Shown in pieces: positions 1 to 9,619 of a stretch of 64,000 nt of DNA (positions are counted from its first letter, which is position 1; every line of letters begins with the position of its first letter). A model generated the notes under the pieces. The model was not told the DNA's origin. It was given only the letters and a program-made list of their open reading frames with translations, and made no database searches. The stretch is from CAJINA01 sp964636125. Lineage in GTDB: Bacteria > Desulfobacterota > Desulfobacteria > Desulfobacterales > CAJINA01. The position numbers and the translations under genes are program-made. Location: NCBI GenBank assembly GCA_964636125.1, contig CAZWPX010000025.1:1-64000 (forward strand). The letters are read 5' to 3'.

Positions 1-46
1 AAGAAGTTGACTATAGATAGAAGTTCAGAATTACTTTATTGCATAT

Positions 47-150
47 AACTTGCCACGGGCCCAAGATATCATCGCACTGAATTTGTTGAATATAATTATC
101 GTATATCATAATGTTAAGCAAGCGGTAATCGCTTAGCAGGAACCAATATT
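47..150 (+). repeat. Dispersed repeat copy E1, upstream of the recombinase
   Basis: About 104 bp, nearly identical (roughly nine bases in ten by eye) to 18808-18910. It begins with the family head ACTTGCCACG followed by a TATCA box. Its right part, containing the palindrome AAGCGGTAATCGCTT, is identical in both copies. It ends 11 bp before the recombinase Shine-Dalgarno. Related heads occur at 6852, 8987, 11323 and 51153. It is either a decayed mobile or cassette element or a structured site; no terminal duplication is visible. Confidence 0.7.
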
Positions 151-160
151 CATTAAATTC

Positions 161-169
161 AAGGAGGAG
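161..169 (+). promoter_or_regulatory. Strong ribosome-binding site for the ATG at 174
   Basis: AAGGAGGAG lies 4 bases before the ATG at 174-176. The in-frame ATG of the long recombinase frame (187) has no purine-rich site before it. This is the main reason to place the real start at 174, in a different frame from the catalytic body. Confidence 0.75.
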
Positions 170-173
170 CATC

Positions 174-1011
174 ATGAAATTTACCAATGCAGGCAAATTC
201 TGGCTGGAGTATCACAGGGCCAATTCCAAAAAAAAATACGCGTAGGGCCTATGCGGCAACCTTATCAAAATTCCTTTCTGACTATGGCGACAGGGATACT
301 CATGACCTTACCTCCGATGAGGTGTTGTCATTTTTAAACAAACTTACAGAAGGCAATAAACCCCAGTCCAAGAAAATCCGCTTCGCTCACCTTTCATCAT
401 TTTTCAATTTTATCCGCAACAACATCGACCAGCAATTTACAAACCCCTGCGACAATCCGATGATCAAGAAACTATATCGTACAAGAATACCCACCCACTG
501 GGACATTCTTGAAAAAGAAACGGTTGATGAAATCATTTTCAGAACCAGAAAGGTAAGGAACCGACTTATACTGGAGCTTATGGCTCAGGGCGGTATGCGG
601 ATAGGTGAGGTGCTGAAACTCACCCAAGGGGATATTCGGGGCCGTAAACTGATTCTGCAAGAGCCCAAAAGCGGTAAGCAACGCGAATTTGTTTTTATCC
701 CTCAAAAGGTCGCGGACAGGTTGAAAGATTATGTGGGCAGTCACTGTGAAAAATTTAGTGACCGTGTATTCCCGATCTCCTATGAGGCGGCCAGGCTTAT
801 GGTGCTGAAATCGGGGAAAATAGTTGGTATCCATTTAAGGCCGCATGATCTCCGACGCCACTCGGCCACTTATGCAAGTCGCTCCGGCGTTCCTATTGAG
901 ATTGTGAGCAAGGTGATCCTGCGCCATGCAAACCTGTCGACCACACAACTATATCTTGGAAAGATCAGTGATACCGAGGCGATCAGATGGATTGAAAATC
1001 TTTATGGGTAA
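174..1011 (+). CDS. Tyrosine recombinase/integrase, frame split by an A9 run
   Basis: A tyrosine site-specific recombinase that cuts and rejoins DNA through a 3'-phosphotyrosine. The body (187-1011) shows the catalytic residues in order: Arg in GGMRIGEVL, the HDLRRHSAT box (His-x-x-Arg), His in RHAN and the nucleophile Tyr in TQLYLG. The start with a good ribosome site is ATG 174. That frame encodes a typical N-terminal core-binding start (KFWLEYHRANSKK) but stops at TAG 243-245. The other frame continues with NTRRAYAATLSKF. Removing one A from the nine-A run (228-236) joins the two into a normal protein of about 278 residues. It is therefore a frameshifted gene, a gene read by slippage on A9, or a sequencing error. 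No IntI-specific extra helix was recognised. Downstream is a hairpin terminator, upstream is repeat E1. Confidence 0.85.
228..236 (+). other. A9 homopolymer at the recombinase frame switch
   Basis: Nine consecutive A residues. Eight (or eleven) would join the frame starting at 174 to the catalytic frame. Runs of this length are classical sites of polymerase slippage, and several insertion-sequence transposases use them to make a fused product. Confidence 0.7.
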
Positions 1012-1017
1012 ACCCAA

Positions 1018-1052
1018 AACAGGGTGATCCTGTATCCGGGTTCACCCTGTTT
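1018..1052 (+). terminator. Hairpin after the recombinase gene
   Basis: Inverted repeat AACAGGGTGA / TTCACCCTGTT with a 13-base loop, 7 bases after the recombinase stop. Only a short T run follows, so termination may be weak. Confidence 0.55.
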
Positions 1053-1288
1053 CAATAAACGGCTGTGGTTGTGATATTCAAAAAGTAGTTGCTGAAAAAT
1101 TAGGATGCAAAATTATTACAGGTGCTTAAGATAGATAGCAGATAGTTGTATCTGTCCTTTTTGGAGGTATGCTCGGCATACTACAACCGCTGCATTGAAG
1201 AGTTTATCCCCGCAGTGACTACTATAGTCCGAATATTTTAAAACCTTAGTTACAATAGAAGTAATGCATTTTTATTTATCCCACACAA

Positions 1289-4219
1289 TCACAGGCCAGA
1301 AACTTCCTGCAATACATAAATCGCTTCTGCCACTCCGATCTTACTGTTTCCATCTGCGTCGGCAGTAGATGATGTATAGTCAGAACGGATACCTGCTGGA
1401 GTCATTCCAGAAATCACCTGCAGGACAATAATAGCATCTCTTAAATCAATAAGACCATTTTCATCTATATCGCCTGTGCCTACCCAATTCACATTGATCA
1501 CACAAATATCCTTAGAGCGTAAACTGCTGTTATCGCTTACTATTAATTGAAATGCCAAAGTTGCACCTATATACCCAATATTTGGAGCAGCGAAACTTGG
1601 TTGAACGGCTGAAAGGTCAGAAAGGACTACGGGAGGTCCTGAAACTTGGATCCATCTATATGATTTAATACCATCGTCCTGATCAGATGAACCAGCACCG
1701 TTTAAAGTGACAATATCTCTTTCAGAAATTGTCTGGTCTATTCCCGCGTCGGCTGTTGGAGGGATTCCAGGAATTGTAATACTGAAATCATCATAACTGG
1801 CATCAACCTGCTGGCTTGTTATTAAACCAACCCCACCGCCGGATACGCCACTTATTGTCAGTAGGTTAACCTCGGAATTATTAATTAAAAACTTAAACTG
1901 GCTACCATCTTTTTGAATTGACAGATTGTTTTTCAACCCTCCTGCCCTAACAAAAGAGCTTTGTGTCCAGTCTACCAGTGTTTCCCAAAGGCTATCTTTA
2001 TATCTTCTTATTATATACCAGCCAGATTCGATAATTCCAAAAAATATGTAGTCAATTGACTCAAGGCTGCTTTCTTGGGTACACGCTACAATTCCGTAAG
2101 CATAATTATCAGCTCCGCCCTCCCAAAATGTATCAACTGAAACAGTAAAGGTCTCAAAGTAATTAGAATCTTCAGGTTGAGGGTCCCAGCCTCCGGGTAC
2201 GAACCCACCGTTCCAAACCTGGCGATTTAAATAATCGGTTCTGTTTCCACGAAAAACATAACGGCCATTTGAAACCTTGTAATAGGTGCTTTCCGAAAAT
2301 CCGCCGCCGGACAAAATGTTAAAATTCTCCAGCACATTATTACTGCCATCTTCTATGTCGGTGTGTGTAATTTCAGTTACGGCAAAATTATCAAAACTGG
2401 CATCGGTAGGATGAAAGGCGGAAACACCGACACCTCCTCCGTGAAATTCTTCTAAGAATTTTCGTTCAACCTCCACTTGGTTGATATAGAAATAGAAATA
2501 GGGTCCCACCTTTCTAATGGACAAATTGTTATTATGACCGTCAGTGGCAATTAGTGAAGATTTTGTCCAATCAACAACCATTTCACCTACGTCTCCTATC
2601 ATTTTACCGATGGCATAGGACCCTATTTTGTCGATTCTAAACCCAATACCGCCTTTACCATTAATGCTTTCATGGGTGCATACCACAAGCCCGTAGCCCC
2701 AATTGTCAGCACGATCTTCCCAGAAGGTATCGACCGATACTTTAAAGTTTTCAAAGTAATTTGTATTTTCGGGTTTCGGAAAAGTCCCACCAGGGTTGAT
2801 TCCGCCGTTCCAGATGTTGCTTCCTCTTTCTTCACTGGACGGTTCGCCATTGAAAATTAGTCGTCCCCCTGAGATTGAGAAATATTGATCTACTGTAAAA
2901 TCTCCGGGCCCGCTGCTGAAATCCTCAAACACATTAGGGGCAACAACATCACCCATGTCAGGGGCGCCAAGAGTATGCTCAAACGCTCCAATATCAGGAT
3001 TCGAATCTGTTGGGGTCGGTCTTGGGGTTCCCTCGATATCGCTGTCCGGTGCTTCTTCAGCCCTTCCAGCCCCTATTGCGGGACTGGAATCCCGTAAATG
3101 ATAGGCATCGTGCAATGGATCCACAAATTGGGGGTCGAGAGAGATGTTGTTAGAAGCACCTGTTGGGTCGATGCAGTTATTTCCATAGGCATCCCCCATG
3201 GAGTTATACACGTTATTGAATGCCATTATTGGCATGTTGAAACCATAGCTCCCACAATCAAAGGCTGGCCCCCCTGATGTTCCGATAATGTTGTTATTTA
3301 TCAGCACGACCTGTGAATTGGGCCCATCGCTGTAGAATGCAGAGCCTAATGCGGCATGGTTGTCAGCAATGGTGTTATTGAGAAATAGCGGATCTGTAGT
3401 GAAGGGAGTTTCAAGGGCAATACCACCACCTTTAAAATCGTTACCGAGCAATTCAAAGGTGCTATTGCCGATAATCAGATTTTGTATAATTTCTGAATTT
3501 ACGGCCGCCCTCACATAGATTCCGCCGCCCATCCTGGCAGTGTTGCCTGAAATAATATTGTCACGTATGCGCCCGGCATTCAACGAATATATATAAATTC
3601 CGCCGCCATACGAAATGTCAACAGTATTATTTGAGATTGTATTGCCACTTATTTCTGCGCCTCCCCCTCCTATCCAAATCCCTCCGCCCCCTACGCTATC
3701 CGCTAAATTATTGGCTATATGGTTGTTTTGAATTAAGGGAGAACCATTTTTAATGCTGACGCCACCACCATTATCGATAGTGTGATTGTCTCTAATAATG
3801 TTATTGGTGATAGTAGGTGAACTACTATCTATTTGGATGCCGCCTCCTTTTTGAGCACTGGACGCGTTTTTGATCGTAAATCCATCGAGTACCGAATCTC
3901 GTGTCTCACCGGATATAAACTTAACTACCGGGGGACCACGATCGCCATCAATAATGGTTGTCACAGGCCCCTGTTCGCTGGTAACGATGATGGTCTTACC
4001 GAGAAAATTGATATTTTCAAAATAGGTCCCGGGAGCCACAAGTACAATATTTCCCGTTTCCGCGGCATCAATTCCCTTTTGGATTGTAGAGCAATCTTGC
4101 GGAACACGAATAGTTCCAAGGGTCGCATAGCAGATGTTGATACTAATAGTGAACATCAGGGCAATAAAAATGATGAACACCGCTACTGCTGACTTGGTAT
4201 GAAGGTTGATTATTTTCAA
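1289..4219 (-). CDS. Secreted right-handed beta-helix protein with PKD-like and dockerin-like C-terminus
   Basis: 976 residues. An N-terminal hydrophobic signal (about residues 8-33) predicts export. Residues about 40-410 are rich in GGG-I and N-x-I repeats typical of parallel beta-helix (PbH1) proteins. Two similar blocks of about 190 residues follow (about 430-625 and 630-815), each with an NYFExFxVSVDTFWE motif, like concanavalin/DUF1080-type sugar-binding modules. A PKD/REJ-type beta sandwich (about 820-905) comes next. The end is a paired calcium-binding dockerin-like repeat (GDIDENGLIDLRDAI and DADGNSKIGVAEAI). The next minus-strand gene carries the same C-terminal unit. Its role is probably polysaccharide binding or surface adhesion; no catalytic site was identified. 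No cohesin was seen in the window. Confidence 0.8.
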   Translation of the reverse strand: MKIINLHTKSAVAVFIIFIALMFTISINICYATLGTIRVPQDCSTIQKGIDAAETGNIVLVAPGTYFENINFLGKTIIVTSEQGPVTTIIDGDRGPPVVKFISGETRDSVLDGFTIKNASSAQKGGGIQIDSSSPTITNNIIRDNHTIDNGGGVSIKNGSPLIQNNHIANNLADSVGGGGIWIGGGGAEISGNTISNNTVDISYGGGIYIYSLNAGRIRDNIISGNTARMGGGIYVRAAVNSEIIQNLIIGNSTFELLGNDFKGGGIALETPFTTDPLFLNNTIADNHAALGSAFYSDGPNSQVVLINNNIIGTSGGPAFDCGSYGFNMPIMAFNNVYNSMGDAYGNNCIDPTGASNNISLDPQFVDPLHDAYHLRDSSPAIGAGRAEEAPDSDIEGTPRPTPTDSNPDIGAFEHTLGAPDMGDVVAPNVFEDFSSGPGDFTVDQYFSISGGRLIFNGEPSSEERGSNIWNGGINPGGTFPKPENTNYFENFKVSVDTFWEDRADNWGYGLVVCTHESINGKGGIGFRIDKIGSYAIGKMIGDVGEMVVDWTKSSLIATDGHNNNLSIRKVGPYFYFYINQVEVERKFLEEFHGGGVGVSAFHPTDASFDNFAVTEITHTDIEDGSNNVLENFNILSGGGFSESTYYKVSNGRYVFRGNRTDYLNRQVWNGGFVPGGWDPQPEDSNYFETFTVSVDTFWEGGADNYAYGIVACTQESSLESIDYIFFGIIESGWYIIRRYKDSLWETLVDWTQSSFVRAGGLKNNLSIQKDGSQFKFLINNSEVNLLTISGVSGGGVGLITSQQVDASYDDFSITIPGIPPTADAGIDQTISERDIVTLNGAGSSDQDDGIKSYRWIQVSGPPVVLSDLSAVQPSFAAPNIGYIGATLAFQLIVSDNSSLRSKDICVINVNWVGTGDIDENGLIDLRDAIIVLQVISGMTPAGIRSDYTSSTADADGNSKIGVAEAIYVLQEVSGL

Positions 4220-4900
4220 CTTTTCTTCTTGCGGATAATGTATTTACTTCTCACCATCCGTCTTGTTGCTAAGTTTTACGGAAGGAACATCGGAATGATC
4301 CGATTTTTCAAAACAGATTCATTTTGAAACTGCTTCCCCTCTCCAATAATATAAGATGTCCAATTAGATCTCCGATAAAGAAATGGTACGGTATCAATGA
4401 TAGTGAGTGAATCGAAAGAGAGGAATAGTATAGCAAAAATGTGCTAAGCAGATGGAAACTCAGTAGAAAAAAGACGGGGCTCATGGGAGGTTCGACTACT
4501 TAGATACTAATAGCATGAGGTTTGTAAGTCAAATAAATATTATAAAATTCAAGATCCCCCTTGGTACATTATTGCATTCCAACTGGGTATGTTGGGCTAA
4601 ATAAACTAGGAGATTTTCAGGACTGATGACTCAAAATAGCCGTTAGACCACAAATATGCAGGTATTATTAGAAAATCGCTCAAAAAGTGGCATGCTGATA
4701 GTTAAAGGAATCTTGCCAAAAATCCAATTATCACCCAAATTCCGACAGTTAAGATATATAACAGATACTTGCATCGGGGTTTTTTACATAAAAGCGAAGC
4801 TTTGAGTCTGTAACGTTACCCTGTTAATTATTAGACGCCTGCTGTTAAATTTATTCCGATTGGGAGCAATTACGTGTAGCGAACTTTATGATAGAAGTAG
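4220..4900. other. Intergenic, no gene seen
   Basis: 681 AT-rich bases without a convincing reading frame. A weak match to the repeat-family head (CTTGCCA followed by a TATCA box) occurs at about 4713-4735. Otherwise nothing is recognised. Confidence 0.5.
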
Positions 4901-6478
4901 TTATTCTTTTGCGCCAGAGATTACCTGGAGTGCATTGACAGCCTCTTCGAGACCTATTTTTCCATCGGTATTTATATCTCCAGATTTATAGATTGTTTGT
5001 CCCGGTGATTGACCAGCGACAATCTGAATAGCCGTGATAGCATCAATAAAATTAACAACTCCGTTCTTATCAACATCTCCAGGAGCTGAGATAATTGAAA
5101 AAAAACCTTGATTAGTCGCCTTAGACAAATCCGCATCAGGCACGATTTTGAGCATACAATTAACCGAACCAGGTCCAGTAACAACCCAGTCGTAAGTACC
5201 GTTATTAGGGATAGATGAAATGATATCTTTATAGGTTTTTCCACCGTCACGAGAAATCAAAATCGATACATTCCCGCTTACTCCTGCTGTGTCCCACGTG
5301 ATAGGCATCGAACTGCCCTCATTCCATCGAGTTCCTTGAACTGGTGTTAAAATGACAAGATGCCCCAATAACCGAGTCTGGCCACCACGCACCGCCCGCA
5401 AGTGATTGCTATTGGACTTTTTTGAGCAAAGGACTTCACCTATGTTGAAGCTCATTCGCCAAGCGTCGTCGCTATAGAGGGAAGAAGTGGTAGACGACCA
5501 GTAGTTAGATGGCTGAGTGTTAGTGAAATAGGCGGTATTGATGCTCGGACCGTTGCGCGTGCGGTCAGCCAGAGAGCCCAACTCATTAATAGTCGGAAGA
5601 CGCCAGTCATTGTAACCAATATAGCCAGTATTATTCATGGATGCCACCAAGGAGAGCGCCTCCTCCCAAGTATATACGTTGTCCTTATCGTTCGGACCTT
5701 CATCATTGGTTTTTTGCTCCCACATAAGGCCCGTGCCGGCATCCGTGATTGTACCATCTCCGTTAGCGACAAAATCTTCCAATGATCGAGACTGTGCGGT
5801 GCGAACCGCGCGTACATGATAAGTATTTGCCTTAAGATTACAGGCAGTAGCACCACCGAAGAGGTGCACGTGCCACGCATTAGCCGTACTAACGACGAGA
5901 GTAGTAGAAGACCAGTAAACTGACGCCTTCGTGTTAGGGAAATAATCCGTATGGCTACTCGGTTCTAATTTGTCGAAATTAACAATACTAAGAAATTCCT
6001 CTGCTGTCGGCAGTCGCCAGTCTGAATTGCCCCCATAATTGGCCGCGTTTAGAGCATTGATAAAATCCTCGGTATCCGTCCCATCACCTGGCCAGCCAGC
6101 CCTTCCGCCGTTAGTTTCAGGATTGCTGTCATACCAAGTGTACCTGTTGTCAGCATCATTGGGGTTTGAATAGTTTTGGGCGCCATCACTGTTTTGCTTC
6201 ACCTCCCAGATAAGTCCGGTAACGTTATCTCGAACCATGAACCAAGATGTGGCTGTATCCGACAAGTCAGCGCCACTATCATCTAACTTTGTGTATGAAG
6301 GCGGATTGATAGCAAAATTGGCATCCTGGCCGTAGAACGCCTCTCCGGGTGCAGGACAAGTTATCTCATCAGAGTTATCATAACATTTTGTCTGCCCAGT
6401 GTCCGGCACCGGGTCTGACAATGCACCTACCGGAACCACCAGGATTAAAACCACAAGAAGGATTATCCTTTTAGTCAT
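4901..6478 (-). CDS. Secreted protein with two DUF1566 domains and a dockerin-like tail
   Basis: 525 residues with a signal peptide (KRIILLVVLILVVPVGALS). Two DUF1566/Lcl-type modules follow (about residues 60-230 and 235-370), recognised by repeated WRLPT and YWSSTT motifs and a terminal RAVR. Next is a beta-sandwich segment (about 375-460, ITWDTAGVSGNVSILIS) resembling Ser/Thr-rich cell-surface modules. The C-terminus is a paired dockerin-like calcium-binding repeat (GDVDKNGVVNFIDAI, GDINTDGKIGLEEAV). The tail is the same type as in the neighbouring beta-helix gene, so both may be sorted or attached the same way at the cell surface. The function is unknown. Confidence 0.8.
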   Translation of the reverse strand: MTKRIILLVVLILVVPVGALSDPVPDTGQTKCYDNSDEITCPAPGEAFYGQDANFAINPPSYTKLDDSGADLSDTATSWFMVRDNVTGLIWEVKQNSDGAQNYSNPNDADNRYTWYDSNPETNGGRAGWPGDGTDTEDFINALNAANYGGNSDWRLPTAEEFLSIVNFDKLEPSSHTDYFPNTKASVYWSSTTLVVSTANAWHVHLFGGATACNLKANTYHVRAVRTAQSRSLEDFVANGDGTITDAGTGLMWEQKTNDEGPNDKDNVYTWEEALSLVASMNNTGYIGYNDWRLPTINELGSLADRTRNGPSINTAYFTNTQPSNYWSSTTSSLYSDDAWRMSFNIGEVLCSKKSNSNHLRAVRGGQTRLLGHLVILTPVQGTRWNEGSSMPITWDTAGVSGNVSILISRDGGKTYKDIISSIPNNGTYDWVVTGPGSVNCMLKIVPDADLSKATNQGFFSIISAPGDVDKNGVVNFIDAITAIQIVAGQSPGQTIYKSGDINTDGKIGLEEAVNALQVISGAKE

Positions 6479-6555
6479 ATCTCACCCCACTGAGAATCTT
6501 TCTACCATTTTTGAATAACAGACGCATCTACTGAGAATCTCTTATAAAAAATCCA

Positions 6556-6596
6556 TAAAAAGGACGACCCCACCTTCCTTATTGGAAGTGGGGTCG
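6556..6596 (-). terminator. Rho-independent-type terminator, minus strand
   Basis: CGACCCCAC / GTGGGGTCG stem extended by TTCC/GGAA around a short loop. Read on the minus strand it is followed by TCC and five T residues. It lies about 500 bp beyond the SDR gene and just before the DUF1566 gene, so it would separate the two transcription units. Confidence 0.6.
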
Positions 6597-6851
6597 AGTA
6601 GATTCTAATGATTAAGGGCGATCAGCATCAGTTCACATCTGGTTAATAGTCCGTGTCTCAGTAGAACAATGTGTTAATATATTTCGTATTATCGGAAGGA
6701 TACCCAGAAAATTGAATAGCACACTCATCTGGTAAAGGCAATATCAGTGAAGGTGAAATGTTTCACATTGTAGTGCAGATAGATCATGGCAATTCAGATT
6801 AAAGATGAGAAGAAAATCACGAGAAAATCAATCAATTGATAAGTTGCTGAA

Positions 6852-6980
6852 CCTTGCCATCTCCTGTAATTATCTATCAAATCAATATCTTTGAGATATG
6901 CAAATGTAATCTTCAAGCAGGGCCAGCCACGATGTCGAGCATACCACAAATTTTCGATATGTTGTTTATAATAGCAGTAT
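6852..6980 (+). repeat. Dispersed repeat copy E2
   Basis: Diverged copy of the family at 8976-9118 and 11316-11452: head CCTTGCCATC, a middle GGGCCAGCC box, then TCGAG..TA..CACAAA..TTCGATATGTT and a terminal ATAGCA. It lies downstream of the SDR gene stop. Read on the minus strand it is open across its length, with a TGG where copies E3 and E4 have TGA. Confidence 0.5.
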
Positions 6981-7112
6981 GTTTACGACGCTAATCAGCC
7001 ACGTGGCTTTTTGCGTCGGCTGAATTCGCCTCGTTATGTGCTAGCTTTTCATAAACTACCAGTTTGTATTTGATAGCTGCGACTTTTGGGAATCCATCGC
7101 CCATTCAAGGAC

Positions 7113-8129
7113 CTATCTGGTCTGACCTTTTAGTTTTTTGATCTCATCTATCGTGTCACTTAGACTTTGCTCAAGTGAAAATTGCTGCTGCCAACCTATG
7201 GTGTCTTTGATCCGCTGGTTACTGAAATTCCAAAATTTTCCTTTCATGGTTGCCAGGAGTTCAGGTGAAACCGTTAAGGGGGTGCCCATTACCAAGCGGT
7301 TGAATTTGTCAAAAAATCCCATGGCTCCATACATAAAATTGGGCAAGGTCATGAGTGGCAGTGGAATTTTGGTGTCAATACTGTGCATGGTTTCAAGAAT
7401 GTCCCGGAACATTGGGGATGAATCATTACAGACAATAAACCGCCCCTCACAGTCTTTTTCTCCGGCAAGAATATGGGCAGATACAACATCTCTGACATCA
7501 ACATAAGGGTAATTCATCTGCATTACGCCCAGTCTCATGGCGCCCATCATCACAGCTTCAAAAAAATCAATAGTTGGCGTATTCTTCGCAAACCCTGGCC
7601 CTCCTATGGCGCCGGGCAGGATAGATACCATATCCAGTTTTTTGTCCTCGGCAATATCCCAGGCCAGTTTTTCACCTTCAGTTTTTGCCTTAATATAGGG
7701 AGCCCTTGTGTCACTTGTCCAATCATTTTCATCTGAAGGAGACGCGCCGGGCGGTGTCAATGGAAGGGTGACAACGGAAGAGGTCAATACGATTTTTGCA
7801 ACCTTGGCCTCATGAGCCGCATAAAAGGCATTTTCGATTCCTTTTAACGAGGCATCAATAATTTCCTGTTCCCTGCCAGGTTCTGTATATGAATATACCG
7901 CAGCCGCATGGAATAATAAATCAATTCCCTCCATTGCTGCCATGAGCTGATCCGGGCGGTCAAGGCTTGCTTCCACAATTTCTACATCTCCAAGGGATTC
8001 GAGCCGCTGCACATTTTGGGTGTCTTTCAAGGAGCGGATGCTCCCCCGGACCGTATGTTCAGTATTTAGCAATTCTTTGACCAAATTAAATCCCAAGTGC
8101 CCGTTTGCACCGGTAACAAGAGCTTTCAT
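7113..8129 (-). CDS. NAD(P)-dependent epimerase/dehydratase (extended SDR)
   Basis: 338 residues, the usual length of extended short-chain dehydrogenases of the dihydroflavonol-4-reductase-like group. The Rossmann motif TGANGHLG sits at the N-terminus. LFHAAAVYSY is the NAG/HAA segment, LTSSVVTLP carries the catalytic Ser and YIKAK is the catalytic Tyr-x3-Lys. It probably reduces or epimerises a carbonyl or sugar substrate in the cytoplasm; the substrate cannot be read from the sequence. It stands alone between long non-coding gaps. Confidence 0.85.
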   Translation of the reverse strand: MKALVTGANGHLGFNLVKELLNTEHTVRGSIRSLKDTQNVQRLESLGDVEIVEASLDRPDQLMAAMEGIDLLFHAAAVYSYTEPGREQEIIDASLKGIENAFYAAHEAKVAKIVLTSSVVTLPLTPPGASPSDENDWTSDTRAPYIKAKTEGEKLAWDIAEDKKLDMVSILPGAIGGPGFAKNTPTIDFFEAVMMGAMRLGVMQMNYPYVDVRDVVSAHILAGEKDCEGRFIVCNDSSPMFRDILETMHSIDTKIPLPLMTLPNFMYGAMGFFDKFNRLVMGTPLTVSPELLATMKGKFWNFSNQRIKDTIGWQQQFSLEQSLSDTIDEIKKLKGQTR

Positions 8130-8335
8130 GAGACCTCTCCTTTTTTCGGAATCGAGGTTTTCTATTATGGTTCTATGAACTACACCGCTGCAAGCGGATG
8201 GGTGTGCAAGTTGGTTTTTGGCAGCTTTACATCAATAGAGCTCACCTCGTGTATAACGCGTAGTGCGCTGGGCATCCTACATATCTTACTAATTAAACAT
8301 TTGTATTGGTGAGGTAAAGGCGCTGCTATTTTTTG

Positions 8336-8635
8336 TTATCCTAATCCCACCATTTTCAGAGCGTCAGCAGGATCAGTCCACGGGCAAACTGAATAACCAA
8401 ATCCAGGAACATCAAAATACCTTGCTACATCGTTGTTGATATAATTGAGAGATTCAGCAACGAAGCTATCTTCAACCTGCCAGATCACCAAAGCTCTGCT
8501 GCTATAGGCTTCACCTTTTGTGCCCACATAGAGCATTTTCATTTTCTCGGGTATTTCCGGCATTCCCAACCAAATTTCTGCGAGTTTTTTAGATCCCTCA
8601 GCTGACCAATTGGTTTCAACTATGATAGTTACCAT
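8336..8635 (-). CDS. Small conserved protein, unknown function (paralogue of 22645-22968)
   Basis: 99 residues, no signal peptide or membrane segment, with a good ribosome site (AAAGGGGG) before the start. The alternating strand/helix pattern (MVTIIVETNW, ALVIWQVED) suggests a small ferredoxin-like alpha/beta fold. The ending PGFGYSVCPWTDPADAL matches EGFGYSFENWATIEEAM of the gene at 22645, so the two are homologous. I cannot assign a family with confidence. Confidence 0.65.
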   Translation of the reverse strand: MVTIIVETNWSAEGSKKLAEIWLGMPEIPEKMKMLYVGTKGEAYSSRALVIWQVEDSFVAESLNYINNDVARYFDVPGFGYSVCPWTDPADALKMVGLG

Positions 8636-8971
8636 TTATAGCCCCCTTTATCTTTATGATTCCTTTACCTCACCAAATCTAAATAAAAATTAGCAAACAA
8701 AACTTTTCGTAAGCCCCCAAAGTTTAGAAACGCATCAATATTTTGCCTGGCTCACATACGGATTCAAGCCTTGATGCAATGTTACCTATATACGGTATCG
8801 TCAATCCGGCGATTGGTTTGGCAAGGGTCTAATGGTTGTACTTATTCACTTAAAGTTGGGGCAGATACCAAGCGTGATGAATGGGAGATATATTCAGAAT
8901 ATATAGAGTTGCAAGAGAAGAGTCGAATTGTAAAAGGGAATGAATATATTTATAGCTACCAGCAAGTTTGA

Positions 8972-9120
8972 GTGTCAACTAATATCTTGCCACGTTCCAA
9001 ATATATCAATAGCACATAATAGTTGTGATTTAAAAAAAGGTTGTCTTGAATTGGAGCCAGGCTTCTTTTCGAGTGTATCACAAAAATTTGATATGTTTTT
9101 TTTCATAGCAAATAGTTGTA
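8972..9120 (+). repeat. Dispersed repeat copy E3 with inverted ends
   Basis: Best match to 11314-11454. Its ends are complementary: CAACTAATATCTTGCCA at 8976-8992 against TAGCAAATAGTTG at 9106-9118. It carries the internal boxes GGAGCC, TTTTCGAG and CACAAAAATTTGATATG. The reading frame of the YSC84 fragment runs into it from the right and stops inside it. Apart from this copy, 8636-9077 holds no convincing gene. Confidence 0.65.
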
Positions 9121-9437
9121 GTTAAACGACCAAGTCCACTGGTGAAGTCTTTGTAAGCCCGGGCGTCCTCGAAAAAGATGATTTGACTGAAGGCCTGGCC
9201 GCCGAGCTGAAAACCGACTTTCAATTTGGTTAGCGATACCTCCCCGGTGACCGCGCCACCACGATAGACCTTGCCCGAACCGTAAGTGCCCCCGATGCCG
9301 ATCCCGCCTTTGCCGACGGTGGGAAAAACCGCGAAGCCGTACGCTTTGGCGAAATAGGGCTGGACCGCCGACGCCTTTTTGAATTCTGCAATTGTATCTG
9401 AATAATCATCGGCATAGGCAGCGCCGGTAAAAACCAA
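9078..9437 (-). pseudogene. YSC84/lipid-binding domain fragment, broken at both ends
   Basis: The segment AYGFAVFPTVGKGGIGIGG..GSGKVYRGG..VSLTKLKVGFQLGGQAFSQIIFFED is the core of the YSC84 (DUF1134-like, SYLF) lipid-binding family. Families of this type normally continue to a glycine/alanine-rich C-terminus after FTSG. Here, after LGRL, the frame enters repeat E3 and ends with unrelated residues. At the 5' side the frame is open upstream without an ATG (only TTG), preceded by a hydrophobic stretch ending in AYA, so the original signal peptide is incomplete. It is probably a remnant of a periplasmic protein truncated by repeat E3. Confidence 0.65.
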
Positions 9438-9619
9438 TATAGCTAAATTGTCTTTCGAGGCAAAGCCACCATCCAGGGCGGTTTTAAGGAGACTTCTAAT
9501 ATACTACACCTTACAGAAAAGCACCAGGACAAAATGCGCTTTTTCATGCATTACGGGTAGTTACGCATGCGGATGGACACTACCTAACTGATAAATACAG
9601 ACCATGCTCTGGTTTATTT

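Noticed and set aside
11..196. 61-codon minus-strand frame
   Set aside because: Lies across repeat E1; the corresponding frame in E5 has many amino-acid changes, not what a conserved gene would show.
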